Assembly (NCBI GenBank): GCA_032718565.1
Contig: JAVGVS010000001.1
Span: forward strand, 6,174,495 to 6,238,494
Origin: Distichodus sexfasciatus
Taxonomy: Eukaryota; Chordata; Actinopteri; Characiformes; Distichodontidae
Length of the DNA stretch: 64,000 nt
Reading direction: 5' to 3'
Each line of letters begins with the position of its first letter. The first letter of the stretch is position 1. The notes under the pieces are model-generated. The model searched no databases. It was not told the DNA's origin and saw only the letters and a list, made by a program, of their open reading frames with translations. This document shows positions 44,836-56,535 of the stretch, in pieces. A program made the translations under genes and the position numbers.

Positions 44836-47800
44836 TCAAGTGTAGGTCATTGTGTCATTGTCGGAGAACAGAGATGAATTTAAAGCAGTATACTGTAGCT
44901 GAAAACCTCCAGCAGCCACAGAGGAGTCTGAGAGGAACTTCAGTGTCATAACATTACCTGGGGACAGTACAGGACGAGAAATTGTTTAGAGATAAGATGA
45001 ATATTTGCTATCCAGAATAAATATACAAATCAATGCAATAATTTTGAGGAAGTGCTTCATGTGACTGTAAATTATATCATACCAGTGCTAATAAAGTCTT
45101 CAGGTAGTTCATCGCCACAGTACCTATGAAGATCAAACATATAACAGCTTAATAAGAGACATATGTGTGACAACTGTATGAGAATATCAAAGCACAGTTG
45201 AAAAGCAATGACCTCTGACCTTCCAGCAAAACCCGAGACATCATCATAGCTGTCATAGATCTCTAGATAATCGCTGATGCAGTCTGTGTCATCCTCTATA
45301 TCAAACTCAAGAAAATGCAATCGGATCCTCTGGCCATAACACACACGGATGTGCCAGTAACAGATTTGCTCATCAGGGTACTCTTCTGGGAATCCGGGGG
45401 ATTGTAAAACCTTTTCTTGGTCTGTATGCACACCTCCACATTCTTTTGCTATAAAAAAATAACAGGTTAGTGTATTATTATATGTTTTGAATACTGTCTT
45501 GTAAAGGATGCTGCTATAAAGATTTTTTTTTAATCCTGAAGGTGACAATGTTGTAAAGATGCTTGAGAACACATACACTATAACAACGTGTATGCTCCTA
45601 TTAGACATTTAACTGACAAAGTTTCAGTCATTTATTTTAGCATTTATCTGGGGCAACTATAAACCATTTGAACCCCAAATCATGTACACACAGCCAAACA
45701 GAAATATATGGGTCATATATGTAGGTAAATCACTTGAAATCAAGTTTAAGAGAAAATAAATTCTAATTGATTCATTTTCAAGATCATTAGTGAAAGTGAT
45801 TAATTATTTGTCATTGTGAACACGCCATAGCACAGCACATAGTGCACCACAACGAAACATGACTTCTGTGTTTGACCGATCCATGAAGGAGCAGTGGGCA
45901 GCTGACATCAGCATCTTAAAGCTTAGTCTTTGCAGTACAACAAGTCTTGTAAAACACTAAGTCTTCTAAAACAACAAGCCTTTTTATAACACAGATGTTG
46001 TTCTAAATACATAATCAGTGTACATGCTTTTGAGGAAACTTTTATGCAGATATGGATGTTACACTTGAGATTAAGTCTTCAGAAATAGTTGTCCAGTGTC
46101 CAGTGGTATTGCCCATTAGTCATGGTAGTCACATTTTCTTTGACTCTTAGTCCCAGCTGTGTAAGTCTCAATACAGACCACAAATTATTTAGCCCTTATA
46201 GTTGGCTGACACACAACATGACACATTGCTCCAACAAAATCTAATGTCTGTGTGATTCAGAACCTAAAATGAATCCAGTAACTAGGAGCTTAGCAGTGAC
46301 GCAAATGGAGTGTGTTGTGTCCATTAGGCCATGAGGCATTTTCCAAGAAACTGAGCCTCTTCAAGGAGGGGGCCTATAATGTGTGTGATTTCATGGTCTA
46401 AACAAACTGCTCTTTGGAGCCAAATCTGTCCACAGATAATCTGCACCCATCCCATAACTGTTTCACTGACAATTGTTTCATAGTCATACTCACAGTTTGG
46501 ATTGTAGCAGTAGACATCCCATCTCTCACTTTTGTTTAGGCGATAACCATAATCAACAATCCCAATCTTTCCAAAGCCGCAATTGGTCCCGGCTTTGACA
46601 ATGGGGTATCCCACACGGCCTTTGTCAAACCATCCAGCTGCACACACGTGAAAACCTTTGCACAACAGACAAACATTAGTATTTTCTAGAATTTATTATA
46701 ATAATGTTTGCTTCTATAATGAATTAATATTATTTTAAAATAAGTATCTATATCAAACCTTTCTTCATAAGCAAGGTATAATTATTTGATAGACTGCATT
46801 CTGTAACAAGTGAATTAAGCACATTTAAGAGTTCCTCAGAAAATAATCTGGTCCCCAGGGAAACTGGTAATTGTAGGAAATCCAATGTGAAATTTTTGGG
46901 AGCACCAGAAATAAAGACCTGCACTGTTCTAAAGCATGCTGGCACAGTTTGATTGCAAGAAGAGTGGAAAACAGAGTCAGACCTCCCATAATGACTAGGA
47001 GCTGTTCTTAATCACAAACATCTTTAAAAGGAAAACCACAGTCACAGTATAACACAGTTAAAGCAGTATTATTTTTTTACACACAGTAATGTACATTATC
47101 ATATATTGTATTGGGATTTAATAAACAAACAGAAAAGAACAATAGGTGAGATTCAGCACTTTTTTTTTTTGGCAGCAGATACCTATTTTTCTGGCAGCCT
47201 CCAGCTGATCATATGTGGCTAGAGACCCCCCTTCGAACTTGCAGACAGCCTTGGCCTCCTTATACGTCAACTGGTATCTCCCTTTGCGAGATTCCCGGTG
47301 ATAAACTCCAGCTGCTTGTTCTGAATAGAGAAAAGCTATCTCAGCTAGAGTCATTATTGTTATCACAGAGACGGTCCACCAGAGGATCTGTTCAATGTCT
47401 CAAACTGCCAGAAGTGCTATAGTATACCTAAATGAGGGAAACCATTTACAGCCCCAAATTAGAAGCCATTTTACTGGCATCATTGCGAAAAATCAGTACT
47501 TGAGCAACATGCAAAGGTTGCAGTGCAATACCAAAAACATTATGAGCGGGATCTACTGACTTAAAAATGATCCAATATAAACATACATCTGCTATTTTTG
47601 GATATGATAACTGAATGAACAGCTGTGGCAAAAATGCCATCTTTCTTAACCAACATTTATCATGTTTTCCTTGCCATTCGGAACAGCATGCTGCTTGTTT
47701 GGACATCACGCATGCATGACCCTGGAGGAAACTGGATCCTACTTCAGATTATTAGCAAGCTTTACTGGCTTGTCCCCTTAAAGTGCCCCAGAATTTTAGG

Positions 47801-48478
47801 GGGTAGAAAGGAGAAAGTTCAGCAAAGGTAAATGTTTATTAAATGTATTGTAAATTAATAATCATTACCTTGGGCTTTTCACAGATGTGATATAATGTAA
47901 ATATTATGGTATTATCAGTCAGAGATGGTAGGTTAAAATATCAGAAAATAGTCAACATTGATACGCAAAAAATCACTTTAGAAGTCATGCAAGTCTTAAA
48001 AGTAAAGAAACATCAATATTAATAGTATATACAAACTATTACTAGTTCTATGGTAATTGCAAAGCATATCTTGTCGCTCCTTGTTACATACTGAGGAAAG
48101 TAATGTCTCCAAGTTTACAACATTCTCTCACAGAGATGCACTCAGCACTGAAAGAATCATAAATGCCTTTCATCTACCACTGGTTGTCATTACACACACA
48201 CAAACAGTATATGAAAATAATAGCTTTGTCAGCAGAAATTACAATTATGTTATTTAAAAAATGTAATAATAGCATCAATTTCACACAAATGCAGTCTATT
48301 TTATCTCTTTATCTTCATTTGTTAACAAGTCTTCTAATCTAAAAATCTCATTTGCCAAATATGGTTTACCAAGCCAAATGGAGTTGCGAAGTATTCCATT
48401 CTTGTAACCCCAAGCATGAGTCTCCTTTAAGATAAATCCTAAGGTGAAGACAGTAGTGAAAATGTTCATTGGTCTCAT
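44836..48478 (-). CDS. tnfaip6: TSG-6, TNF-alpha-induced protein 6 (complete, 266 aa)
   Basis: TSG-6 is a secreted protein that binds hyaluronan, transfers inter-alpha-inhibitor heavy chains to it, and damps inflammation. Six exons join in frame: 48370-48478, 47183-47320, 46494-46655, 45220-45448, 45083-45123, 44836-44957 (801 nt with TGA; human 277 aa). Residues 1-22 are a signal peptide (MRPMNIFTTVFTLGFILKE). WGYKNGILRNSIW follows, as WGFKDGIFHNSIW does in human. The Link domain is residues ~39-132, with hyaluronan contacts Tyr12, Tyr59, Phe70, Tyr78 and Arg81 (human module numbering) all present and Lys11 replaced by Arg. The CUB domain is residues ~137-248, with CYWHIRV and YDSYDDVSGF. 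The C-terminal tail is short and ends MTYT. The start is the first in-frame ATG; a second lies three codons later (MNIF). Confidence 0.96.
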
Positions 48479-48572
48479 CTTAAATGAGCACAAACAAAAG
48501 CAGGCGCCCAGCTGCTGCTCTGGCTCTCAACTGGTCAGTCTGTCTGCACGCACCTCACTCCAGCACAGGGGG

Positions 48573-49165
48573 AGGAGCCTATAAGAGTCTGTAGGCGGTT
48601 GTGTAAGCTTTTAGGAGTCTGTAGAGTTTCTCATGAGCCTGTGCAAGCCTCAAGGAGTCTAGGAGACTGTAGGAGCCTGCTGAAGCCCTCTAGTACACTG
48701 CAGGAGCCTGTAGAAGACTGTAAAGAACCTGTAGGAGCATGTGTGAGTCTGTAGGACTCTGTAGGAGCCTGTGAGAGTCTCTATAAGATCACTGGGGGGG
48801 CTGCAGGAATCTATAGAACACTGGAAGAGTCTCCAGAAACCTGTAGGAGCGTGTGACCGTAGGGGTCTGTTGGAGCATTTGTGAGTCTGTAGACATGTTT
48901 AGGAGACTGTAGGAGTTTCTAGGAGACTGCAGGACCCTGTATGAGTTTTTAGGAGACTATAGGAGCAAGTAGGAGTCTCTAGGAGACTGTCTGAGCCTGT
49001 GTAAGTCTGTTGGAGCCTGTACAAGTCTGTAGAAGTCTCCAGGAGACTGCAGGAGCATGTAGAAGACTACTGGAGGCTGTAAGAGTCTCTATGAGACTGC
49101 AGGAGCCTGTGTGATGCTGAAGGAGCCTGTATGAGGATATAGGATCAGTATGAGTCTGGAATAGT
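48573..49165. repeat. Degenerate minisatellite upstream of tnfaip6
   Basis: About 590 bp made of imperfect 12-26 bp units built on AGGAGTCTGTAGGAGCCTGT and AGGAGACTGTAGGAG. Units vary by substitutions and small indels, so this is an old array. It begins only about 95 bp upstream of the tnfaip6 start codon and so covers or adjoins the promoter. A TATA-like CTTATAGG on the minus strand sits at its near edge (~48581). Confidence 0.85.
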
Positions 49166-49221
49166 CTGCTACATAAATGAGTATATATGTAATATAAAGC
49201 AAAACTAAAGATATCTGCATA

Positions 49222-49800
49222 CAGTGGCAAACAAGTTTAGGAACCCTTGCTAAAAATGTATCTACCTGTCAATAATGAAGTAAGCAGAAGATGAATTATT
49301 CACTAAAAAGCATCAAGTTGAAGACGACACATTTCTTTTCAACATTTTGTGAACAATTTGTATATTATTTTTTGTTTTGTACAGTTAAAAAAACATTACC
49401 TGAGTTCTTTTACTTTGATTCCAGAGCCTAAATGGCTTAGCTGTGACTCTTTCACAATCATTAGGACTTGTCACTACAATCAACAGCTGTGGGCTCTGTT
49501 AAGCAACTCCTTACAATTCTGAAAAATAATTGGTGCCAACAGAGCAGGACAAGGCTACAAGAAAATAGCAAAGCATCCAAGCGTAGCCGTTTCCACAGTT
49601 TTTAGTGTTATTAAAAAAATGGCATTAAGAAACATGAACTGTGGAGTTCAAGACGAGGTCTGGAAAACAAAGGAAACTTTCTGAAAGAAATGATCGTTAG
49701 GTTGCTAGAAAGCACACGAGTACCTCAATTTGACTGCAAAAGACATGCACAAAGATTTAGAAAAAAACTACCCCAAATTCTGGAAGCAAACATCACACAT
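49222..49800 (+). mobile_element. Degenerate Tc1/mariner-type transposon relic
   Basis: Starts CAGTGGCAAACAAGTTTAGG, resembling a fish Tc1/mariner terminus. The middle translates in pieces as VSTVFSVIKKMAL and RRGLENKGNFLKEMIVRL, matching the helix-turn-helix part of Tc1 transposases, with frameshifts between. The right terminus is not found. It is a dead copy. Confidence 0.65.
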
Positions 49801-51234
49801 CTGTTTAAAGAAAAAAATTACTGCCATCATAACAATATGCATATAAATCATGTTGCACTTCATTATGTAAAAATATTGCTTAATTTCCACTGCCTCACCT
49901 AGATAAATAAATAAGACAGTACATCATTGCATTGCATGATTCATGATGTGATTTTTCTGTGGTTTTTCTTCATACAGTAAGACATTGCTCATGGTGTTCT
50001 ATGACAGAACACCCTTCTGTTGGTGAGTGGTGAAATTGTTGGTGAAGTTTGTTTAAAATCTCTACTCCATTAAATGACTCAACACTAACCTAAAAGAAGC
50101 ACTTGAACTTTGCAAAGCTTAAAAAGACTAAATTAACAAGAAACTAACTGGTTTTAGTTTATCAATCACCATCGTATATGATTAAAAATAACAAAAGAAA
50201 ACATTGTTTTTTGGCCAAATTGTCATTTAATCCAATACATGTGTGCTTAATTAACACCTTTGTGGTGGTGGAAAAGAAAAAATAGTTACTCCTTCGACCA
50301 TGTTTTAAAGTGTTGTCTGATTTCAGCCCTACAATGACTTAACATCCTGTTTGAGTCTATGCCAAAGTGAGGGTGGTGCCCTGGTTCACTCTGAAACACA
50401 TTAAAAACTAATACAAGCTGCATGTGTTTCTTTCTCTAATGAGAGACAATCTTAACTAAATTGTTCAACTGACCTACGTCTGTGGACTTTAGGAAGAATC
50501 CAAAAAGTGAATGATCTTTATAATAATCTATATAATAATGCTACAGACCTTTTTTTTTTTGCCAGAATCACATAAAACTATTCAACTGTAAAAGAACATT
50601 GTATGAAAAAAATATATAATTAAGTCTGCTTTAAGCCTAAATGTGCACTCCCTATCATTATGCACATTAACAAACAGTTTTGCTGCGCACCATGAGTCAG
50701 CCACAGCTTAGGACTGTAAGTCATTGGCTTATGTCTCTTTTGATATGGACGGTTTGACTACAGATGGGGACACCTGAAAGCGAAATACAGTACTGTATAA
50801 AACCTGTAATATAATTAAGGCATGGTGTGAGATTAAAATGTCAGTCTGCAACATTTTATTACGTGGAAACGTCTTTAAAAATAAATGTAATATACCCAGA
50901 ATATATTGATTATCCTAGACATATATCTCACATATCACTTTTTTTCAGAAATTAAGCAAGGACTATTACTTGCAGAGATAAACGGTTTGAAATACATTAT
51001 TATGAGGCTCAAAGATGAAAGAAACAAAAAATACATGTACATACATCTTATAATTATTTCAAATTCATTACAATTTTAGTACAGCCATAGTAGCAATAGC
51101 TGCAAAAAATTCTAGAGCTTACAGTTCGTTTGCACCGCACACTCAAGTGAGGGATCCAAAGAACTTCCTACAGAGTTGAATCCTCTTTGTAGACTACGGG
51201 ACTCGCGTCAGTCGAATCAGTAGCCGGCGCGAAG

Positions 51235-51385
51235 ATCTAACGTTCATGAGCGAATCTGTGGGTTAACTTCCTACAGTCGGAAACATATAACCGAATATGA
51301 ATCGCACATACGAGCGGGTTGGCGCTCCCTGAAGCACATGCAGTCATGAGTGAATCCGCGGGTTAACTTCCCCTACTCGACAATA
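51235..51385. repeat. Two-copy direct repeat, about 100 bp apart
   Basis: TCATGAGCGAATCTGTGGGT at about 51244 and TCATGAGTGAATCCGCGGGT at about 51345, each followed by TAACTTCC. The GC content is higher than around it. It may be part of the 5' side of the adjacent LINE relic or another element; the family is not recognised. Confidence 0.5.
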
Positions 51386-51611
51386 AATATGTGCCACTCT
51401 GGTGGCCTTGTCTTTTATTTGGAAGTGCATTCATTCTCATCAGAAGCCACGTATGCTTTGTTTTATGAAAACCAAACGATTCAGCTGGCAATTACAGCTC
51501 TGGCAGACACGCGAAATGTGGTCCAGAAATCTGGACTAAACGCATCAGAGAGACATCAGCCTCGCAGCGAAATGCTGCTTGATTCAGTCCATTGTTTCCT
51601 CAGTAATGATG

Positions 51612-51945
51612 TTTGGATGCGAAAGCTGGACCCTGGAAAAAGCTGACAGAGGAAGAATTGACGCTTTTGAACCGGACTTATCACTCAAAAAATAAATTAG
51701 ACTCAAGCTCACTTATATTATAGTGGTGCGATCAGACTAATTGGAAAAGACGACGATGATCGAACTGATCAGTGGAACCAGAAGAAGAACAGATCGTCAA
51801 AGAATACGCAGACTGACACTGTGAAAACGGACAACGGTCTACGTATGAAACGGCTGAAAGAAACAGTTCATGACAGAAAATCATGGACAGAACTAGCACA
51901 TAGAGTCACCAGGAGTCGACCACAACTAACTAGATAGAACAGAAC
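51612..51945 (+). mobile_element. RTE-type LINE, decayed 3' end of the reverse transcriptase ORF
   Basis: Translates in broken pieces as FGCESWTLEKADRGRIDAF and, near the end, DRKSWTELAHRVTRSRPQL then a stop. This closing pattern (RxAWRxLVHxVTKSRTxL) is characteristic of RTE/BovB-like LINEs. Frames are interrupted and part of the middle is missing, so it is a fossil. Confidence 0.6.
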
Positions 51946-52234
51946 AGTTAGCAGTTATGAAACATGTTTAATATTGGGACTTATTCCGTTTACTCATCGT
52001 AATTTACTTGTATCCATCGGTCATTTGTAGCTGCTAAATAGTAGATGGCTCAATGTGGCTCTTCGGAAAGAAGGTGGCGACAGAGGACAGAATACAGAAT
52101 TAAATAAGCAAATGTATTTTGTCCACGAGGTGGAAGCATTTAACCACATTCTGCTCTTTTATTGAACTATGAAAGAGATCCATTGGTACGGTGCACAAAT
52201 ATATTTAACGCATATCTTAAGCATATAATACAGA

Positions 52235-52340
<106 letters not shown>

Positions 52341-52904
52341 TTGTGTATAAATGTATATATACATTGATTCATTTATGAACCAATATATTAATGAAGAAAC
52401 AAATGTCAACCTGTGTACTTGCAGCAAAATTACAGCTCCTCATAGTGACCTCTGGGGAAAGGCATGATTCTTAAAAAATTAAACTCACTCTTTAGAACAG
52501 CAAAAATAACAAAAGCAACAAAGATTACGTGGGTTAAGAGCATAAATTGATTCAGAGTTGCACAAAGAGGACACGCATAAAAACATCAACCGTGTGAACG
52601 TCTCCCATGTGTCAAGTTGTCCAAGAGTTTGGACACAGAAGGTATTTACATGACAAAGCTACACTAATCTCCAAAGAACACAAATCAGCCTTTGATACAA
52701 TAGACCTTGGGATGTTGGCACAGTGCTTGTTTTCTACAGGTTCTGCCATTATTTACACCTAAAGATACATCTAGGGAACATAACAAACTAAAAAATGTCC
52801 TTCATTCTTTCAGTTATAATAACAAATCTACATTTCCCTTATTTTTCCCCATTCATTGGAATACCAACCCCACAAACATTTCTATAATCCTTGAGTCATT
52901 TTTA

Positions 52905-53000
52905 CTTATAGTACTTCTATGTAGGCCCAGGGACAGAACACAGGACCTTCTCACTGTGAGGTGTCAGTGCTAACCACTGCACCACCGTTCCGCCCCAAAA
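52905..53000 (-). mobile_element. tRNA-derived repeat fragment
   Basis: On the minus strand the sequence reads GGCGGAACGGTGGTGCAGTG then GTTAGCACTGACACCTCACA, and later GGTCCTGTGTTCTGTCCC. This is the head of a common fish repeat of the 'GGTGGTGCAGTGGTTAGCAC' type with A- and B-box-like blocks. The remainder of the element is missing. Confidence 0.6.
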
Positions 53001-56000
53001 TTAATAAATTCATTCATTCAAATTTAATTAAATGAATAATAACACTGGATTGTCTATTTCATAAGGAGTACAGCAAATGAGCTAGCTCTCCTCTCACTAT
53101 TACTATGCCATTTAAACAGTTTCATTTTTGTCTCTCTATACCTCAAAAGTGTTGAGGCTCTCTATACTTTTTCATCTGAAGGTGTTTCTCCAAAGCAATT
53201 TTTGGAGAAAAATATGATGCGAAATTAATGCTTAACTGAGAATCACCAGCTATAAATGATCTAATTTAAAGTAATAAGACTTTAACTGAGAGGACAGACA
53301 TAAGTGGTCCATGACTCTGTGAATTTGTGAGTGATTAAGAAAAAGGAAGGAAGTTAAGATGTAAAACTGTAAAGGCATAAAATCTAGTGTAAACATACAA
53401 AACACAAAATACCTACAAAATAATGCATCATAAAGTACAGCAGTTTTTCACTAAAGAACACTCTTCGGATAGTTAAAGACCCATAAAAGACTCGTAAAAC
53501 AAAGCTCATAAATCAGTGACTACTTAAAGTTACAATTCAGGTCAGAAATCAGTTCACTTAGGGCAAGTGGAAGGGTTAGATGGAGAAACAATTGGAAGAC
53601 AAATAATGCATCCAGACCCAAATCTTACTGCCAAAATCCCAAAAATGTAAATTATTGTTTTAAAATTCCACTCTGCCTTAAATGTTTATTCTACCCCTTT
53701 AACATGCACCATAACCTGTGTTATTTAATATTCATCATTCAGACTCCTGGGATAAAGTTTAGTAATCTGGCACATATGACTGCACACAGTGCCATGTGAA
53801 AATGGACCTACAACTTGCTGGTAAACAGGAAGCATTATCCTCAGTATGGTATGATCAGAATGGCTTTATTCAGCCCTGAGTTTTCCCTTCAGTTTGCCTG
53901 GTGTTGTGCTGCTTTAAAGGCCTGAGCACAGATGGTGGTTGGATTGATTGCAAAAGAAATGAGACATTTTAGATCTTTGTGTGCTTCATTAAAGTGCATT
54001 TGTTTATAGTAACTGTACTGCACATTGAAGTGTATTGTTTTAGGAGTCTCCAGCTAAACATTCACTTCTACAAAGACTTCTCATATTGAAATGATTATGG
54101 AAAATATATTTGACTCTATAATATTTACCAGAAAACGTCATATTTTACATTATCAATAATAATCATTATTACTGTTTTCAAAGTGACTTGGTCAATTTGA
54201 TTGATCAATTCTTCCCCATAAAAATGATTCTCCCTCACATGTATGGATCGATTGCTTTGCGTGAACCATTGACACTCTAACCTACATTTTATTTCCTGCC
54301 TGGAACAGTGGCCTCACCGTTATCCAGTGACATCATTCCACTCTGAGTGTTCTGGCTGTGGATGTTAAGTTTAGGCTTGAGGCCAGAGAAGGCCTTCCAA
54401 TACAAAATGTTTTTAGTTCAAAGCACAGGACTGGAATTTACATAGCAGAGAGCCTGTGGCGTGTTTATTTATTTATGTTTATTTCTCTAAAAGAAGTCAC
54501 TGTCCTTACGAATATGTATGTCACTCTTGACCTTGTGTTGATGCATAAGTGTGGAAACAGGCAGTATTTCTTTCATAGATGTAAAGGTCTGCTGTTCTAT
54601 TGCTGTGGTCAACTACTGTACACAGGCACTGATTATATTCCTGCTGATGGTAATTTGTAACATTCTTTTCCCTTTTTGAGCTATTCTACTTCCTTGAGAA
54701 TTTTAGGCAGGGGTATCCATGTAGGAAAAATGGTTCTACAGCCAAAACCTTTAAAAGGAGTCAGCCAGTGTTTTGAAAGCGAGCATGTCAGTGAGTGGGT
54801 GCATGTCAGACTGATGAAGTGGGCTACTGCTGGGTGAATAGAAGAGAGGATGTTTTTCTTTCACTCTCTCACACATGCACACAACGTACTTGGCTAAGTT
54901 AGAAACCGAGAGGAGACCTTTTATTGAGCCAGATCATTCCAGCTGTTAAATAGAACAAACCCGCTTTGAAAGTCAACCGTGCTTAGGTTGAAAAACATCC
55001 CAGGACTAGTTTTGCTTCTTTCAAATACAATAAGCACACATTAATATCAGTCTGCTCGCTCAAGAGCTTATTCCAAAAAGCAAGAATGATTTGTAAAGTC
55101 CTTAACATACACTGAATTAAAAGAGATTGCATAAAATCTAATCAAGTGCAGGTCTGCGTTGTCTCATTTGGGATCACGCATTGGCTGGTTACACAATTAA
55201 TTACTGGTCCCTGGAACTGGTAAAAATGGTGATAAAGTTTAAACTGGATAAAATTGCTAAAGTACATACACAAATTGGTCTGATAAACTGTCATGTACTC
55301 TGGTTTTCAGTGTAAAAGAAACAGCACACTCCTGAAATACATCAGTGTTTGTTACTTGGAATCAGGCTGTCACACACCCAGCTTCATTTGCCATTATTTA
55401 TTTCAGACTCCTACACACAAAAGAACCAAACAGTCTCTAGTTAAAGATCCACACCCAGTCCAAAGTGGCCAGTCACTGCAGCCTAATGCTTGACTAGGAC
55501 TGACCTCATCATACTTTCCCTAATGCACACACATGGGAGGAGCCCAAAAGTAGACATGAAACTTTGCTTGACTGAGACACAGGAAATAGGTAAGAGCCCA
55601 CAACAGACAGATTTATATGAGATTTTAGTCTATTCTAGTCTGTGATCTATAAAAGTTCAAAATCTAAATTCTGCTGTTTTATCCAGAATCTTTCAGCATT
55701 ACTGTTGAATGTGAAAGGCTGTTATGTTTATATTCTGTTTTCCATTTCCTCGGGGAAGGCTGAGCATGATGGACTCACCACCACCCTGAACGGACTCTGA
55801 CTTAACTCCTCCCAAAAAAAACAAGATACTCTCCATTGATCAACACACAGCATAGTTCAACGAAAGTTACAAAAAGGTAAAAAAATGTGCAAATGTAAGG
55901 CAGGTTAAGCACTAGAGAGTGTGGAATTATAATCATTATTTAAAACTTTATAAACTTGAATCTATTATACATTGTGCAAAAATTAAAGGTTATTTCTTTG

Positions 56001-56535
56001 TTAGTACCAACTTGACATCAAATTCTGCATGGTCTTCTATATATATATTTTTTTTACAATTACCTGGATCAATTGCTGTACATGTGGTAAACCAGTTTCC
56101 TTCTGTTTAGTATTTGGGTTTAGATGGTTAGGAAAGGCACTCACTGAAAAATACACATGCTCATAATGCCTTTTTGTTGCACAATGCATTGCACAATGCA
56201 GCTCTTAACATGTGGAAGAACTGTGGTTAGAATTGTACTGAAGTTGTCCATGATAAGCAGATGTCCGTTTCCAAACCATTCTTAAGAGAAACTATTGGAG
56301 CTCAGCCTGCAAGTCCTCCTGATCAAAAAACAGAAATGGCCTGATAAAGTTCAGGCCCCATCGCTCAGAAGACAAAATAAACATCCCACACCAGCCAGAA
56401 CAGACGGTGGCAACTGAACAGTCTGCTGTTTCAAAGTCTTTCACAAAAAGCCGTCTGTTCATAAACATAAAACTGTAAACAGTGCCTAACGGACCGGTCC
56501 TGCCGTGTCCCTAACCCCAGTCAGCAGGTACAGGA

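Noticed and set aside
49690..49902. A 70-codon frame starting MIVRLLES
   Set aside because: It is part of the decayed Tc1/mariner transposase relic.
51350..51646. A 98-codon plus-strand frame
   Set aside because: Its end runs into an RTE-like LINE fragment; no gene family is recognised in the rest.
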